Source of the DNA: Novosphingobium sp. 18050
GTDB taxonomy: Bacteria > Pseudomonadota > Alphaproteobacteria > Sphingomonadales > Sphingomonadaceae
DNA: 64,000 bases
Assembly (NCBI RefSeq): GCF_902706195.1
Contig: NZ_CACSJO010000009.1
Coordinates: 112,230 to 176,229, forward strand
Direction of reading: 5' to 3'
The translations under genes and the position numbers were made by a program. Under the pieces are notes generated by a model. The model was not told the DNA's origin. It saw nothing but the letters and a program-made list of their open reading frames with translations, and did no database searches. Below, one piece after another: positions 8,152-16,584 of the stretch (the first letter of the stretch is position 1; the number at the start of each line of letters is the position of its first letter).

Positions 8152-8903
8152 GCGGCGGTCTCTTGAACCACCGCCTCGTAGCCCTCTTCCTCAAGACGCA
8201 GGGCAAGCTCGGGGCCGCCCGACTTGACGATGCGGCCCGCCGCCAAGACGTGGACGAAGTCTGGCTTCACATAGTCCAGCAGGCGCTGGTAGTGGGTGAT
8301 GAGCAGCACTGCCTTGTCGCTCTTGCGCATGATGGCGTTGATGCCTTCACCGCAGACGCGCAGGGCGTCGATGTCGAGGCCGGAGTCGGTCTCGTCCAGG
8401 ATCGCCAGCTTCGGGTCGAGGATGCCCATCTGGACCATCTCGGCGCGCTTCTTCTCGCCGCCGGAGAAACCGACGTTCACCGGGCGCTTGAGCATGTCCA
8501 TGTCCATGCGCAGCAGGCCGGCCTTTTCGCGCGCCAGCTTCAGGAATTCGCCGCCCGAAAGCGGTTCCTCGCCGCGGCCCTTGCGCTGGGCGTTCGCCGC
8601 CTCGCGCAGGAACTGGACGAAAGACACGCCGGGAATCTCGACCGGGTACTGGAAGCCCAGAAACAGGCCGGCGGCAGCGCGCTCGTGCGGCTCCAGCTCG
8701 AACAGGTCCTGATCGTTGAAGGTAGCGCTGCCGCCGGTCACTTCATAGCCCGGACGGCCGCCGAGGGTGTAGCCCAGCGTCGACTTGCCCGCGCCGTTGG
8801 GGCCCATGATCGCGTGGATCTCGCCCGGATTGATGGTGAGCGAGAGGCCCTTGAGGATCGGCTTGTCGGCGACGGTTGCCTGCAGATTTGTGATTTCGAG
8901 CAT
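8148..8903 (-). CDS. sufC: Fe-S assembly ATPase SufC
   Basis: This is the ABC-type ATPase of the SufBCD scaffold. The ATG at 8903 (MLEITNLQ) is chosen. A longer open frame upstream is a shadow of the DUF559-like gene. Walker A GPNGAGKSTLG, signature VGFSGGEKKRAEM, Walker B LAILDETDSGLDIDAL and switch histidine LLITHYQRLL are all present. The 251 residues match the family. It starts 2 bp after the preceding stop and overlaps sufD. Confidence 0.97.
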   Translation of the reverse strand: MLEITNLQATVADKPILKGLSLTINPGEIHAIMGPNGAGKSTLGYTLGGRPGYEVTGGSATFNDQDLFELEPHERAAAGLFLGFQYPVEIPGVSFVQFLREAANAQRKGRGEEPLSGGEFLKLAREKAGLLRMDMDMLKRPVNVGFSGGEKKRAEMVQMGILDPKLAILDETDSGLDIDALRVCGEGINAIMRKSDKAVLLITHYQRLLDYVKPDFVHVLAAGRIVKSGGPELALRLEEEGYEAVVQETAA

Positions 8904-8905
8904 GA

Positions 8906-9415
8906 TTATACCTCGTCGCTCATGAACGTGTTGGCCCCGTATGAACTGGGCGCGCGCGAGGCGACTTTCTTGCGGGCGTTGCGCTTGTCGAACGGCACGG
9001 CCAGTTCGGTGGTGATTTCGCGCAGGACGCTGGCGACGTTGCCCAACACTTCCTCTTCCGAGAAGCGCAGCACGCGGATGCCGACTTCGATCAGCTTGCG
9101 GTCCTGCAGTTCGTTGACGTCGGGATTGGCGTCCTCGGCGCTCAGCTGGATCACGATCCAGCGCGAGGGGCAGGCGAAGTCGACGATCGCCGAGCCGACG
9201 ATCGACTGGCGGATGAACTTCACACCGGCCTGCTTCGAGCCGGACAGCTCTGCCCACAGCGCCTTCTGCGCGTCGGTGGGGTTGCGGCGCTGATCCCTTG
9301 CACGCTCCTTGAGCGTTTCGAGGCGAGCGCCGGTCACGGCGAAATTGGCCTTTACGTCGGCCTTGGGGCCGCTCTCGTTGCGGCTGATGCCCAGGGTCTT
9401 GCGGGCGGCGGTCAT
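8906..9415 (-). CDS. DUF559 (Vsr-like) nuclease-fold protein with altered active site, between sufB and sufC
   Basis: The 169 residues match the DUF559 endonuclease pattern: RRNPTDAQKALWAELSG, GVKFIRQSIVGSAIVDFACP, then ELQDRKLIEVGIRVLRFSEEEVLGNV. Family members usually read vDFa...lviEvDGxxH. Here D79 is kept, but the glutamate position is Gln90 (VIVIQLSAED) and the DG and H are gone. So the fold looks intact while the metal site looks lost. The 40-residue N- and 35-residue C-terminal extensions are basic/polar. It sits 43 bp after sufB and 2 bp before sufC, in the same operon. A structural or regulatory role in Fe-S assembly is inference from position. Confidence 0.8.
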   Translation of the reverse strand: MTAARKTLGISRNESGPKADVKANFAVTGARLETLKERARDQRRNPTDAQKALWAELSGSKQAGVKFIRQSIVGSAIVDFACPSRWIVIQLSAEDANPDVNELQDRKLIEVGIRVLRFSEEEVLGNVASVLREITTELAVPFDKRNARKKVASRAPSSYGANTFMSDEV

Positions 9416-9458
9416 GGATTTTGTCCTTCGATACGGGTGAAGGGGAGCGCGGGTGTTA

Positions 9459-10964
9459 TCACCCTACGCTGCCCTCGAGACTGATACCCAGCAGCTTCTG
9501 CGCCTCGACGGCGAACTCCATCGGCAACTGCTGCAGCACTTCCTTGGCGAATCCGTTGACGATCAGCGCCACTGCGCTCTCGGTGTCGAGGCCGCGCTGC
9601 ATGGCGTAGAACAACTGGTCGTCGCTGATCTTGCTGGTGGTCGCCTCGTGCTCGATCTGGGCGCTGGGATTGCGCACCTCGATGTAGGGCACGGTGTGAG
9701 CGCCGCATTCCTTGCCCAGCAGCAGCGAATCGCACTGGGTGAAGTTGCGGACGCCTTCGGCATTCGCGGCTACGCGCACGAGGCCGCGATAGGTGTTGTT
9801 CGACTTGCCGGCCGAAATGCCCTTCGAGATGATCGTCGAGCGGCTGCCTTTGCCGTTGTGGATCATCTTGGTGCCGGTATCGGCCTGCTGGTAGTTGTTC
9901 GTCACTGCGACCGAGTAGAACTCACCCACGGAGTCCTCGCCGTTGAGGACGCAGCTGGGATACTTCCAGGTGATCGCGGAGCCGGTTTCCACCTGGGTCC
10001 AGCTGATCTTGCTGCGTGCGCCCTGGCACAGGCCGCGCTTGGTGACGAAGTTGTAGATGCCGCCCTTGCCCTCGGCATTGCCGGGATACCAGTTCTGGAC
10101 GGTGGAGTACTTGATCTCGGCATCTTCCATCGCGACCAGTTCCACCACGGCAGCGTGGAGCTGGTTCTCGTCCCGCATCGGGGCGGTGCAGCCCTCCAAG
10201 TAGGAAACGTAGGAGCCCTTCTCGGCGATGATGAGAGTCCGCTCGAACTGGCCCGTGTTCTCCGCATTTATACGGAAGTAGGTGCTCAATTCCATCGGGC
10301 ATCGCACGCCTTCGGGAATGTAGACGAACGTGCCGTCCGAGAAGACCGCGCAGTTCAGCGTGGCGAAGTAGTTGTCGTTCATGGGCACGATCTTGCCCAG
10401 CCACTTCTTCACCAGCTCGGGGAATTCGCGAATCGCTTCAGAGATCGAGCGGAAGATGACGCCCGCCTGCTCCAGCTCCTTGCGGAAGGTAGTAGCGACC
10501 GAAACCGAATCGAACACGGCGTCCACGGCGACCTTGCGCGCGCCCTCGACGCCGGCGAGCACTTTCTGCTCCTCCAGCGGAATGCCCAGCTTTTCATAGA
10601 CACGCAGGATTTCGGGATCGACTTCGTCGAGGCTGGCCAGCGTGTCCTTCTTCTTGGGCGCGGCCCAGTAGTAGGATTCCTGGTAGTCGATCGGAGGCAC
10701 GTTGAGCTTCGCCCAGTCCGGCGGGGTCATCTCCAGCCAGCGGGCATAGGCCTTCAGCCGCCAGTCGAGCATCCACTGCGGCTCGTCCTTCTTGGCCGAG
10801 ATGTAGCGGATGGTATCTTCGGACAGGCCCTTGGGGCCGTATTCCTGCTCGATATCGGAAGACCAGCCGTGTTCGTACTCGGCCGCGCGGGCGGCGGCAT
10901 CGTGCGCAGCCTGGTCACGAAGGGGGGCCTCACGCTCGGCCATGCGGATGTTTTCCTCGGTCAT
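9459..10964 (-). CDS. sufB: Fe-S assembly scaffold subunit SufB
   Basis: SufB is the main scaffold on which the nascent cluster is built with SufC and SufD. The 501 residues contain the typical stretches [34 protein letters not shown] (in part), [20 protein letters not shown], and the C-terminal region with the conserved cysteine in [17 protein letters not shown] and the [16 protein letters not shown] motif. It is the first structural gene after the Rrf2 regulator, starting 1 bp past that gene's stop codon. Confidence 0.97.
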   Translation of the reverse strand: MTEENIRMAEREAPLRDQAAHDAAARAAEYEHGWSSDIEQEYGPKGLSEDTIRYISAKKDEPQWMLDWRLKAYARWLEMTPPDWAKLNVPPIDYQESYYWAAPKKKDTLASLDEVDPEILRVYEKLGIPLEEQKVLAGVEGARKVAVDAVFDSVSVATTFRKELEQAGVIFRSISEAIREFPELVKKWLGKIVPMNDNYFATLNCAVFSDGTFVYIPEGVRCPMELSTYFRINAENTGQFERTLIIAEKGSYVSYLEGCTAPMRDENQLHAAVVELVAMEDAEIKYSTVQNWYPGNAEGKGGIYNFVTKRGLCQGARSKISWTQVETGSAITWKYPSCVLNGEDSVGEFYSVAVTNNYQQADTGTKMIHNGKGSRSTIISKGISAGKSNNTYRGLVRVAANAEGVRNFTQCDSLLLGKECGAHTVPYIEVRNPSAQIEHEATTSKISDDQLFYAMQRGLDTESAVALIVNGFAKEVLQQLPMEFAVEAQKLLGISLEGSVG

Positions 10965-10965
10965 C

Positions 10966-11406
10966 TCAAACTTCCTCGACGAGCTGGGTCAGCACGACCT
11001 GGGCAAGCGCGCCGCGAACGGCGGCATTTACCTGCGGCCAGTGGCCCTTCACGTTACAACCTTCTTCCAGCGTGCAGTCGCTCTTGACGCGGTCGAGGCA
11101 GGAGGTGAGCGCGATGGGCCCTTCTACCGCCTCGACAATGTCGGCAAGCGAAATCGCTGCCGGTGGGCGGGCCAGCTTGAGCCCGCCGCCGACGCCCCGC
11201 GACGAGCGCATAAGGCCGGCTGCGGTCAGCTTGCTGACCAGCTTCTGCACGGTCGGTACCGGCAGGCCGGTTTCCTCCGCCAACTGGGCGGCCGATATGC
11301 GCGCGCGTTTCCCACCGGCCTGCTCTATCAACGAGCAGGTGCCGCAATGCCGCGCTGCGGCGGACATGATGACGACCGCGTAGTCGGCCATGCTGGACAG
11401 GCGCAT
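10966..11406 (-). CDS. Rrf2-family regulator of the SUF operon (IscR-like)
   Basis: The 146 residues begin with the Rrf2 winged helix ([44 protein letters not shown], the GGGLKLARP wing and [12 protein letters not shown]). The likely cluster ligands are three cysteines spaced C-x7-C-x5-C ([16 protein letters not shown]), with His four residues on. An insertion between the first two helices adds a second pair, CGTC, which I do not expect in IscR. It is the first gene of the SUF operon and probably senses cluster status and represses it. A good operator palindrome lies 27 bp upstream of the start. Confidence 0.93.
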   Translation of the reverse strand: MRLSSMADYAVVIMSAAARHCGTCSLIEQAGGKRARISAAQLAEETGLPVPTVQKLVSKLTAAGLMRSSRGVGGGLKLARPPAAISLADIVEAVEGPIALTSCLDRVKSDCTLEEGCNVKGHWPQVNAAVRGALAQVVLTQLVEEV

Positions 11407-11432
11407 AACGGTATTTTTCCGAACCTGTGACT

Positions 11433-11457
11433 AAATCGGATCAAATTGTTCCGATTT
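11433..11457. promoter_or_regulatory. Palindromic operator upstream of the Rrf2/SUF operon
   Basis: AAATCGGA (11433-11440) and TCCGATTT (11450-11457) form a perfect 8-bp inverted repeat with a 9-bp spacer. It is placed 27-51 bp upstream of the regulator ATG, where it would overlap the promoter. Rrf2 proteins bind such dyads as dimers, so autoregulation is the simplest reading (inference). Confidence 0.65.
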
Positions 11458-11610
11458 CACCTAGTGCAGCACGGCTCCAGTTTCAATGGGCGTTTCGCAC
11501 AGGAATTGCGGGATTCGGGCCGCCCCTTAGCGTGCCTCGACCGACTCGCAAACCATGGAAAATCTATCCACGCGAAATTCGGACCGCCGCCGGGTCTGTG
11601 CGAATCGCAG

Positions 11611-11646
11611 AAAAAAGGCGGTTCCCGACCGAAGCCGAAAACCGCC
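11611..11646 (-). terminator. Rho-independent terminator of the candidate small RNA
   Basis: On the minus strand, GGCGGTT (11646-11640) pairs with AACCGCC (11623-11617) and is followed by TTTTTT (11616-11611). The 16-nt loop contains a nested GGCTTCGGTC-type hairpin. No protein gene on the minus strand ends here. Confidence 0.75.
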
Positions 11647-11726
11647 ATCAAGGTAATAAAGAACTCGAGCGCATCCCGCTACGAGCCCTTCGGGTCGCAG
11701 GGATCGTGTATGCCCCGGCTCGGGGG
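11611..11726 (-). ncRNA. Candidate structured small RNA, about 115 nt
   Basis: Reading the minus strand, a good -10 (TATACAAT, plus 11731-11738) is followed at once by three hairpins. First is CCCC-GAGCC-GGGG (11713-11725). Second is a long arm of ATCCC+TGCGA+CCC pairing with GGG+TCGTA+GGGAT around a GAA loop (11673-11704). Third is a terminator GGCGGTT...AACCGCC with six T residues. I see no clear -35 and no open frame with coding character. I do not recognise the RNA family. It is not 4.5S, tRNA or RNase P. Confidence 0.45.
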
Positions 11727-11844
11727 ATTTATTGTATAAACGCGACACTGTTCGCTCCTGCGAAAGGCTAACGATCTTTTTCATCTTGCGACCGCAGCAA
11801 GAAGAAGCGTTTGAGCAACACCTCGCGTCCCGTTATGCGACAGC

Positions 11845-12891
11845 GTGCTTTACTCACTGCTCAGACCCGCCCTTTTCCGAATCGATGCCGAGAAGGCTCA
11901 CGGCCTAGCGCTCTCCGCGCTCAGGCTTGCTGCACCTGCGCGCGCGCCGACTTACCCGCCGTCGCTGGCGAGCGAGGTGGCGGGAATCGTCTTCCCCAAC
12001 CCGGTGGGCATGGCCGCCGGGTTCGACAAGGATGGGGAAGTGCCCGACGCGCTGCTGCGGATGGGCTTCGGCTCTGCCGAGGTCGGCTCCATCACCCCGC
12101 TACCGCAGGCCGGAAACCCCCGCCCGCGCCTGTTCCGGCTGGTAGAGGACCGCGCGGTCATCAACCGAATGGGCTTCAACAATGGCGGCGCGCAAGTCGC
12201 GGTAGACCGCCTCGAAGCGCGCGTGGGCAAGCCGGGCGTGCTGGGCATCAACATCGGCGCGAACAAGGATTCGACCGACCGCGTGGCCGACTACGCGATC
12301 ATGGCGAAGCTGATGGCGCCGATCGCGGGCTATCTTGCGGTCAACATCTCCAGCCCGAACACGCCGGGCCTGCGCGCGCTGCAGGACGAATCGGCGCTGA
12401 CCGGCCTGCTCGACGCGGTGATCGAGGCGCGCGACGCGGCCTGCCCCGAAGGCAAACGCCCGCCGGTGTTCCTCAAAGTGGCGCCCGATCTGGAACCCGC
12501 CGACATCGACGCGATTGCCCGCATCGCCATCGACAAGCGTCTTGGCGCGCTGATTGTATCCAATACGACGATTTCGCGCCCCGCCCTGGCTTCGGTCCAC
12601 AAGGGCGAATCCGGCGGACTGTCCGGGGCCCCGCTGCGCGATTTGGCCCAGCAGCGTCTGCGTGATTTCCGCAAGGCGACCGGCGGCGCGGTGCCGCTTG
12701 TCGGCGTGGGCGGCATTGCCAATGCCGAGGACGCCTGGGCCCGCATCCGGGCCGGGGCGAGCCTGGTCCAGCTCTACAGCGCGATGGTCTATGAAGGGCC
12801 GATGATCGCCCGCAAAATCTGCAAGGGTCTGATCACGTTGATGAAGCGCGACGGCTTCTCGTCGATTGCAGAGGCGGTAGGAAGCGAATAG
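11845..12891 (+). CDS. pyrD: Dihydroorotate dehydrogenase (quinone), class 2
   Basis: PyrD oxidises dihydroorotate to orotate in pyrimidine synthesis and passes electrons to quinone at the membrane. The N-terminal helix pair typical of class 2 (LLRPALFRIDAEKAHGLAL) is present, then NPVGMAAGFDKDGE, RMGFNNGGA, VNISSPNTPGLR, and the FMN-binding end GVGGIANAEDAWARIRAGASLVQLYSA (seen in part). The start is GTG (11845). The 348 residues are typical. ggt follows after 11 bp on the same strand. Confidence 0.96.
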   Translation: MLYSLLRPALFRIDAEKAHGLALSALRLAAPARAPTYPPSLASEVAGIVFPNPVGMAAGFDKDGEVPDALLRMGFGSAEVGSITPLPQAGNPRPRLFRLVEDRAVINRMGFNNGGAQVAVDRLEARVGKPGVLGINIGANKDSTDRVADYAIMAKLMAPIAGYLAVNISSPNTPGLRALQDESALTGLLDAVIEARDAACPEGKRPPVFLKVAPDLEPADIDAIARIAIDKRLGALIVSNTTISRPALASVHKGESGGLSGAPLRDLAQQRLRDFRKATGGAVPLVGVGGIANAEDAWARIRAGASLVQLYSAMVYEGPMIARKICKGLITLMKRDGFSSIAEAVGSE

Positions 12892-12902
12892 TCATTCCCG
12901 CG

Positions 12903-14639
12903 ATGTCCAGAAGTCTGACCCTGGGGCTGCTTGCTCCTCTCGCCCCGATCGCGCTGACTTTGGGTGGCTGCGCCGCTACTACGGCCAGCGTACCTGCCTC
13001 TGTTTCGACAGCAAAAGAGCCCGCGGTTTTCGACGCGGGCATGGTCAGCGCGGCAGACCCGCGCGCCGCCGATGCCGGGGCCGAGATCCTGCGGCAGGGC
13101 GGCACCGCCACCGACGCGGCGATCGCGACGATGCTGGCGCTGAATGTGGTCGAGCCGCAAAGCTCGGGCATCGGCGGCGGCGGTTTCCTGCTGCTGGCCG
13201 ATGAGCAGGGCCACGTCGAATCGTGGGATGGCCGCGAAACCGCACCCAAAGCCGCGACTCCTTCGCGCTTCCTCGATGCCTCGGGCCAGCCGCTGCCGTT
13301 CCGTAACGCGGTGATCGGCGGCCGCAGCGTCGGCGTTCCCGGCAATATCGCCATGGCTGCAAAGGCCCATGCCGGACATGGCAGGCTTCCCTGGGCGCAG
13401 CTGTTCCAGCCCGCCATCCGCCTTGCCCGCGACGGCTTCATGCTGTCGCCGCGCGGCTATAACTCGCTTGCCCGTTCGGCTGACAGCGGTGCGCACGATC
13501 CGCAGGCCCGCGCGATTTTCTACGGCGCAGACGGCAAGCCGCTGCCGCAGGGCACCACGATCCGCAACCCCGCGCTCGCCGCTACGCTGGAGATGCTCGC
13601 CGCCAAGGGGCCCGAGGGTTTCTACAAGGGCGAACTCGCCCGCGAGATCGCCGCCAAGGTCGCCGCCGAAACACCGTCCGACGGCAAGATGACTGCGGAC
13701 GACATAGCCGCCTTCACCGCGAAGCAGCGCCCTGGCGTCTGCGCGAAGTACCGTGTCTACAAGATCTGCAGCATGGGTCCGCCGTCCTCCGGCGCGACCA
13801 CGGTGCTGGCGACGCTGGTGCAGCTGGAAGGCTTTGATATCGGCGCGCTCGGCCCCGATTCGCCGGTCGCCTGGCACCTGATCGCCGAATCGCAGCGCCT
13901 TGCCTATGCCGACCGCGAGCTGTTCCTTGCCGACCCGGACTTTGTCCCGGTGCCGGTCAAGGCGCTGCTCGATCCCGCCTACCTCCATCGGCGCGGCGCG
14001 CTGATCGCGGCGGACAGGACGATGGCGAAGGTCACGGCAGGCCTGCCTGCGCCGCATCTGGCGCTGGGCAAGGGCTATGAGGAGCATGGCACCTCGCACT
14101 TCGTCGTCATCGACCGGCAGGGCAATGCCGCTTCCTGGACCTCGACGGTGGAAAGCGCCTTCGGTTCCGGCATCATGGTCGGCGGCTTCTACCTCAACAA
14201 CGAGCTGACCGATTTCAGCTTCGTGCCCGAAAAGGACGGCGCAAAGGTTGCCAACCGGGTCGAGGGCGGCAAGCGGCCGCGCAGCTCGATGGCGCCCACG
14301 CTGGTCTACGGGCCGGACGGCAAGCTGCTGCTGGTCGTCGGTGCGGCGGGCGGGGCGACGATCCCGGTGCAGGTGATCCGCGCCCTGATCGGTGTGCTCG
14401 ACTGGAAGCTGCCCGTCGACAAAGCGCTGGCGCTGCCGGTCCTCTTTGCTCCGACCGACACCATCAACGTCGAGAAGGGATCGAAACTCGAGGCGATGAT
14501 CCCGCAGCTAACCGCGCTTGGCCATGGTTCGGTCCGGGCGCTGGAGATGCCGCTCAAGACCAATGCGGTCGCGGTGGTCAATGGCCGTCTCGTCGGGGCG
14601 GGAGATCCGCGTAGCGAAGGTGTCGCGGTCTCTCAATAG
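12903..14639 (+). CDS. ggt: Gamma-glutamyltranspeptidase, lipoprotein-type signal
   Basis: GGT cleaves or transfers the gamma-glutamyl group of glutathione in the periplasm. The signal ends with a lipobox (LTLGGC, Cys24). The large-subunit landmarks are AADPRAADAGAEILRQGGTA and IGGGGFLL. The autocleavage nucleophile is Thr397 in EEHGTSHFVVIDRQG, and the small subunit has NNELTDFSF and RPRSSMAPTLV. The 578-residue length is normal. It is close behind pyrD and perhaps in one transcript, without obvious functional link. Confidence 0.93.
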   Translation: MSRSLTLGLLAPLAPIALTLGGCAATTASVPASVSTAKEPAVFDAGMVSAADPRAADAGAEILRQGGTATDAAIATMLALNVVEPQSSGIGGGGFLLLADEQGHVESWDGRETAPKAATPSRFLDASGQPLPFRNAVIGGRSVGVPGNIAMAAKAHAGHGRLPWAQLFQPAIRLARDGFMLSPRGYNSLARSADSGAHDPQARAIFYGADGKPLPQGTTIRNPALAATLEMLAAKGPEGFYKGELAREIAAKVAAETPSDGKMTADDIAAFTAKQRPGVCAKYRVYKICSMGPPSSGATTVLATLVQLEGFDIGALGPDSPVAWHLIAESQRLAYADRELFLADPDFVPVPVKALLDPAYLHRRGALIAADRTMAKVTAGLPAPHLALGKGYEEHGTSHFVVIDRQGNAASWTSTVESAFGSGIMVGGFYLNNELTDFSFVPEKDGAKVANRVEGGKRPRSSMAPTLVYGPDGKLLLVVGAAGGATIPVQVIRALIGVLDWKLPVDKALALPVLFAPTDTINVEKGSKLEAMIPQLTALGHGSVRALEMPLKTNAVAVVNGRLVGAGDPRSEGVAVSQ

Positions 14640-14726
14640 AGGGCGCCGGCAAGGCGGTTGTCGCAACCTGCGCAGCCCCCTAGACGTTGCACAAACTCGG
14701 AACGCTGAGAGGATTTAGGGGCAGCC

Positions 14727-16541
14727 ATGGAAATTGCCGACTTCGACAGGAGCGCGAATATCGTGTCGCTCTTCCTGTCCCGCGCCGATGCGCTCGGCGA
14801 TGCGCCGATGCTGCGGGCCAAGCAGAGCGGTCAGTGGACCGCGATCAGCTGGGCCGAGGCCGCGCGGCGCGTGTGCCTGCTGGCGGCATCGCTGCGCCAG
14901 CTTGGCCTCAGGCCGGGCGAGCGCGTGGTGATCGTGTCCGAAAACCGGCCGGAGTGGTGCATCGCAGACCTCGCGATCATGGCGGCGGGCTGCGTGACGG
15001 TGCCGACGTACACCACCAACACCACGCGCGATCACATCCACATCCTGGAGAATTCGGGCGCCCGCGCGGCGATCGTTTCTACCGCCAAGCTGGGCCGGAC
15101 CCTGCTGCCGGCGATCGTGCAGACCGACATGTGCCGCCACGTCATCGGCATGGAGCCGCTGGTGCCGATGCAGGGCGGGGCCTACGAGACGCAGCTGTGG
15201 GACGAATTGCTGCAAGGCGACGCTGCCGCCGCCCGTGCCGAAGTCGATGCGCGCATGGCGGATGTCGGGCGCGGTGATCTGGCCTGCATCATCTACACCA
15301 GCGGCACCGGCGGCGCTCCGCGCGGGGTGCGCCAGCACCACGGAATGCTGCTGTCCAACGTGGCGGGCGCGGCGCAGATCATCGATCAGGACTTCGGCTG
15401 GGACCAAGGGCCCGAGAAGCGGGAGATATTCCTCTCCTTCCTGCCGCTCAGCCATGCCTACGAGCATACCGGCGGACAGCTCCTGCCGATCGGCCTGGGC
15501 GGCGAGATCTACTATTCCGAAGGCCTCGACAAGCTGGCCGCCAATATCGAGGAAGTGCGCCCGACCGTGATGGTCGTCGTGCCGCGCCTGTTCGAGGTCC
15601 TGCGCACGCGCATCATGCGCCAGATCGAAAAGCAGGGCGGGACCGCGAACCGGCTCATGGAATGGGCGGTCGCAGGGGCGCAGCGCCGCCAGTCCGGCAA
15701 GCGCCGATTTACCGACTATCCGCTAGACATGCTGATCGAGCGCACCCTTCGCCCCAAGGTCCGCGCGCGCTTCGGCGGGCGGATGAAGGCGCTGGTTTCG
15801 GGCGGCGCGCCGCTGAACCCGGAGATCGGCGTATTCTTCGATGCGATGGGGCTTACCCTGCTGCAGGGGTATGGGCAGACCGAGTCAGGACCGATCATCA
15901 GCTGCAACCGCCCGGCCGCGGGCGTCAAGTTCGACACTGTCGGCCCGCCCCTGCGCGGCGTCGAGGTGCGCATCGCTGCAGACGGCGAGATTCTCGTGCG
16001 CGGCGAGGTGGTCATGGCCGGCTACTGGCAAAACGAGGCGGCGAGCGTCAACGTGCTCAAGGATGGCTGGCTGCACACCGGCGACATCGGCCACTTCGAC
16101 GACAAGGGCCGCATCGCCATCACCGACCGCAAGAAGGACATGATCGTCAACGATAAGGGCGACAACGTTTCGCCCCAGAAGGTCGAATCGATGCTCACCC
16201 TTCAGCCCGAGATTGCACAGGCGATGGTTTCGGGCGACCGGCGGCCGTATATCGTCGGGCTGATCGTGCCCGATGCCGACTGGGCGCTGGAATGGGCGCG
16301 AAGCAACGGCGAGGCTTTCGATTTCCGCAGGTTGCAGACCATGCCCTCGTTCCGCGCGGCGATCCGCACCGCGATAGACCGGGTGAACGCCGACCTCTCG
16401 GTAATCGAAAAGGTGCGCCAGTTCGCTTTCGCGGACGAGCCGTTCTCGATCGAGAACGAGGAGATGACCCCCAGCCTCAAAATCCGCCGCCACAAGGTAA
16501 AGGAACGCTACGGCACGCGGCTGGACGGGCTCTACAAATAG
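14727..16541 (+). CDS. AMP-forming long-chain acyl-CoA synthetase
   Basis: The 604-residue adenylate-forming enzyme activates fatty acids to acyl-CoA. The ATP loop is IIYTSGTGGAPRGV, followed by LPLSHAYEH, LLQGYGQTESGPIIS, HTGDIGHFDDKGRIAITDRKKD and the C-terminal lysine region MTPSLKIRRHKVKERY. These fit the FadD15-like (long-form) group. The P-loop reads GGAPRGV, where GxxKGV is usual, so a lysine is replaced by Arg. It has a strong AGGGGC ribosome-binding site. Chain-length preference cannot be told. Confidence 0.9.
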   Translation: MEIADFDRSANIVSLFLSRADALGDAPMLRAKQSGQWTAISWAEAARRVCLLAASLRQLGLRPGERVVIVSENRPEWCIADLAIMAAGCVTVPTYTTNTTRDHIHILENSGARAAIVSTAKLGRTLLPAIVQTDMCRHVIGMEPLVPMQGGAYETQLWDELLQGDAAAARAEVDARMADVGRGDLACIIYTSGTGGAPRGVRQHHGMLLSNVAGAAQIIDQDFGWDQGPEKREIFLSFLPLSHAYEHTGGQLLPIGLGGEIYYSEGLDKLAANIEEVRPTVMVVVPRLFEVLRTRIMRQIEKQGGTANRLMEWAVAGAQRRQSGKRRFTDYPLDMLIERTLRPKVRARFGGRMKALVSGGAPLNPEIGVFFDAMGLTLLQGYGQTESGPIISCNRPAAGVKFDTVGPPLRGVEVRIAADGEILVRGEVVMAGYWQNEAASVNVLKDGWLHTGDIGHFDDKGRIAITDRKKDMIVNDKGDNVSPQKVESMLTLQPEIAQAMVSGDRRPYIVGLIVPDADWALEWARSNGEAFDFRRLQTMPSFRAAIRTAIDRVNADLSVIEKVRQFAFADEPFSIENEEMTPSLKIRRHKVKERYGTRLDGLYK

Positions 16542-16546
16542 GAGAG

Positions 16547-16584
16547 CCTATCTGTTCACGGCACCAGCGTCGTGAACAGATAGG
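16547..16584. terminator. Perfect 14-bp hairpin between the acyl-CoA ligase and chaA, overlapping the chaA stop
   Basis: CCTATCTGTTCACG (16547-16560) and its exact complement (16571-16584) flank a 10-nt loop. The minus-strand arm encodes the last residues of the antiporter and the hairpin spans its stop codon (16556-16558). It lies between two convergent genes and probably ends transcription in both directions. There is no long U-tract. Confidence 0.55.

Larger units (their letters stand above)
11407..11844. other. 438-bp region between the SUF regulator and pyrD
   Basis: This gap holds the Rrf2 operator (11433-11457), a terminator and a candidate small RNA on the minus strand (11611-11726), and the leader of pyrD. 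Short open frames here do not look coding. The 85-codon minus frame overlaps the hairpins and has no plausible product. Confidence 0.6.

Noticed and set aside
8904..9257. N-terminal extension of SufC
   Set aside because: It is the shadow of the DUF559-like gene; the true SufC start is 8903.
11655..11730. Possible tRNA
   Set aside because: The stems do not form an acceptor/anticodon/T-arm cloverleaf, and no CCA or TTCGA loop fits.
11527..11784. 85-codon minus-strand ORF over the candidate sRNA
   Set aside because: It spans the terminator and stable hairpins, has no ribosome site and reads as non-protein-like.
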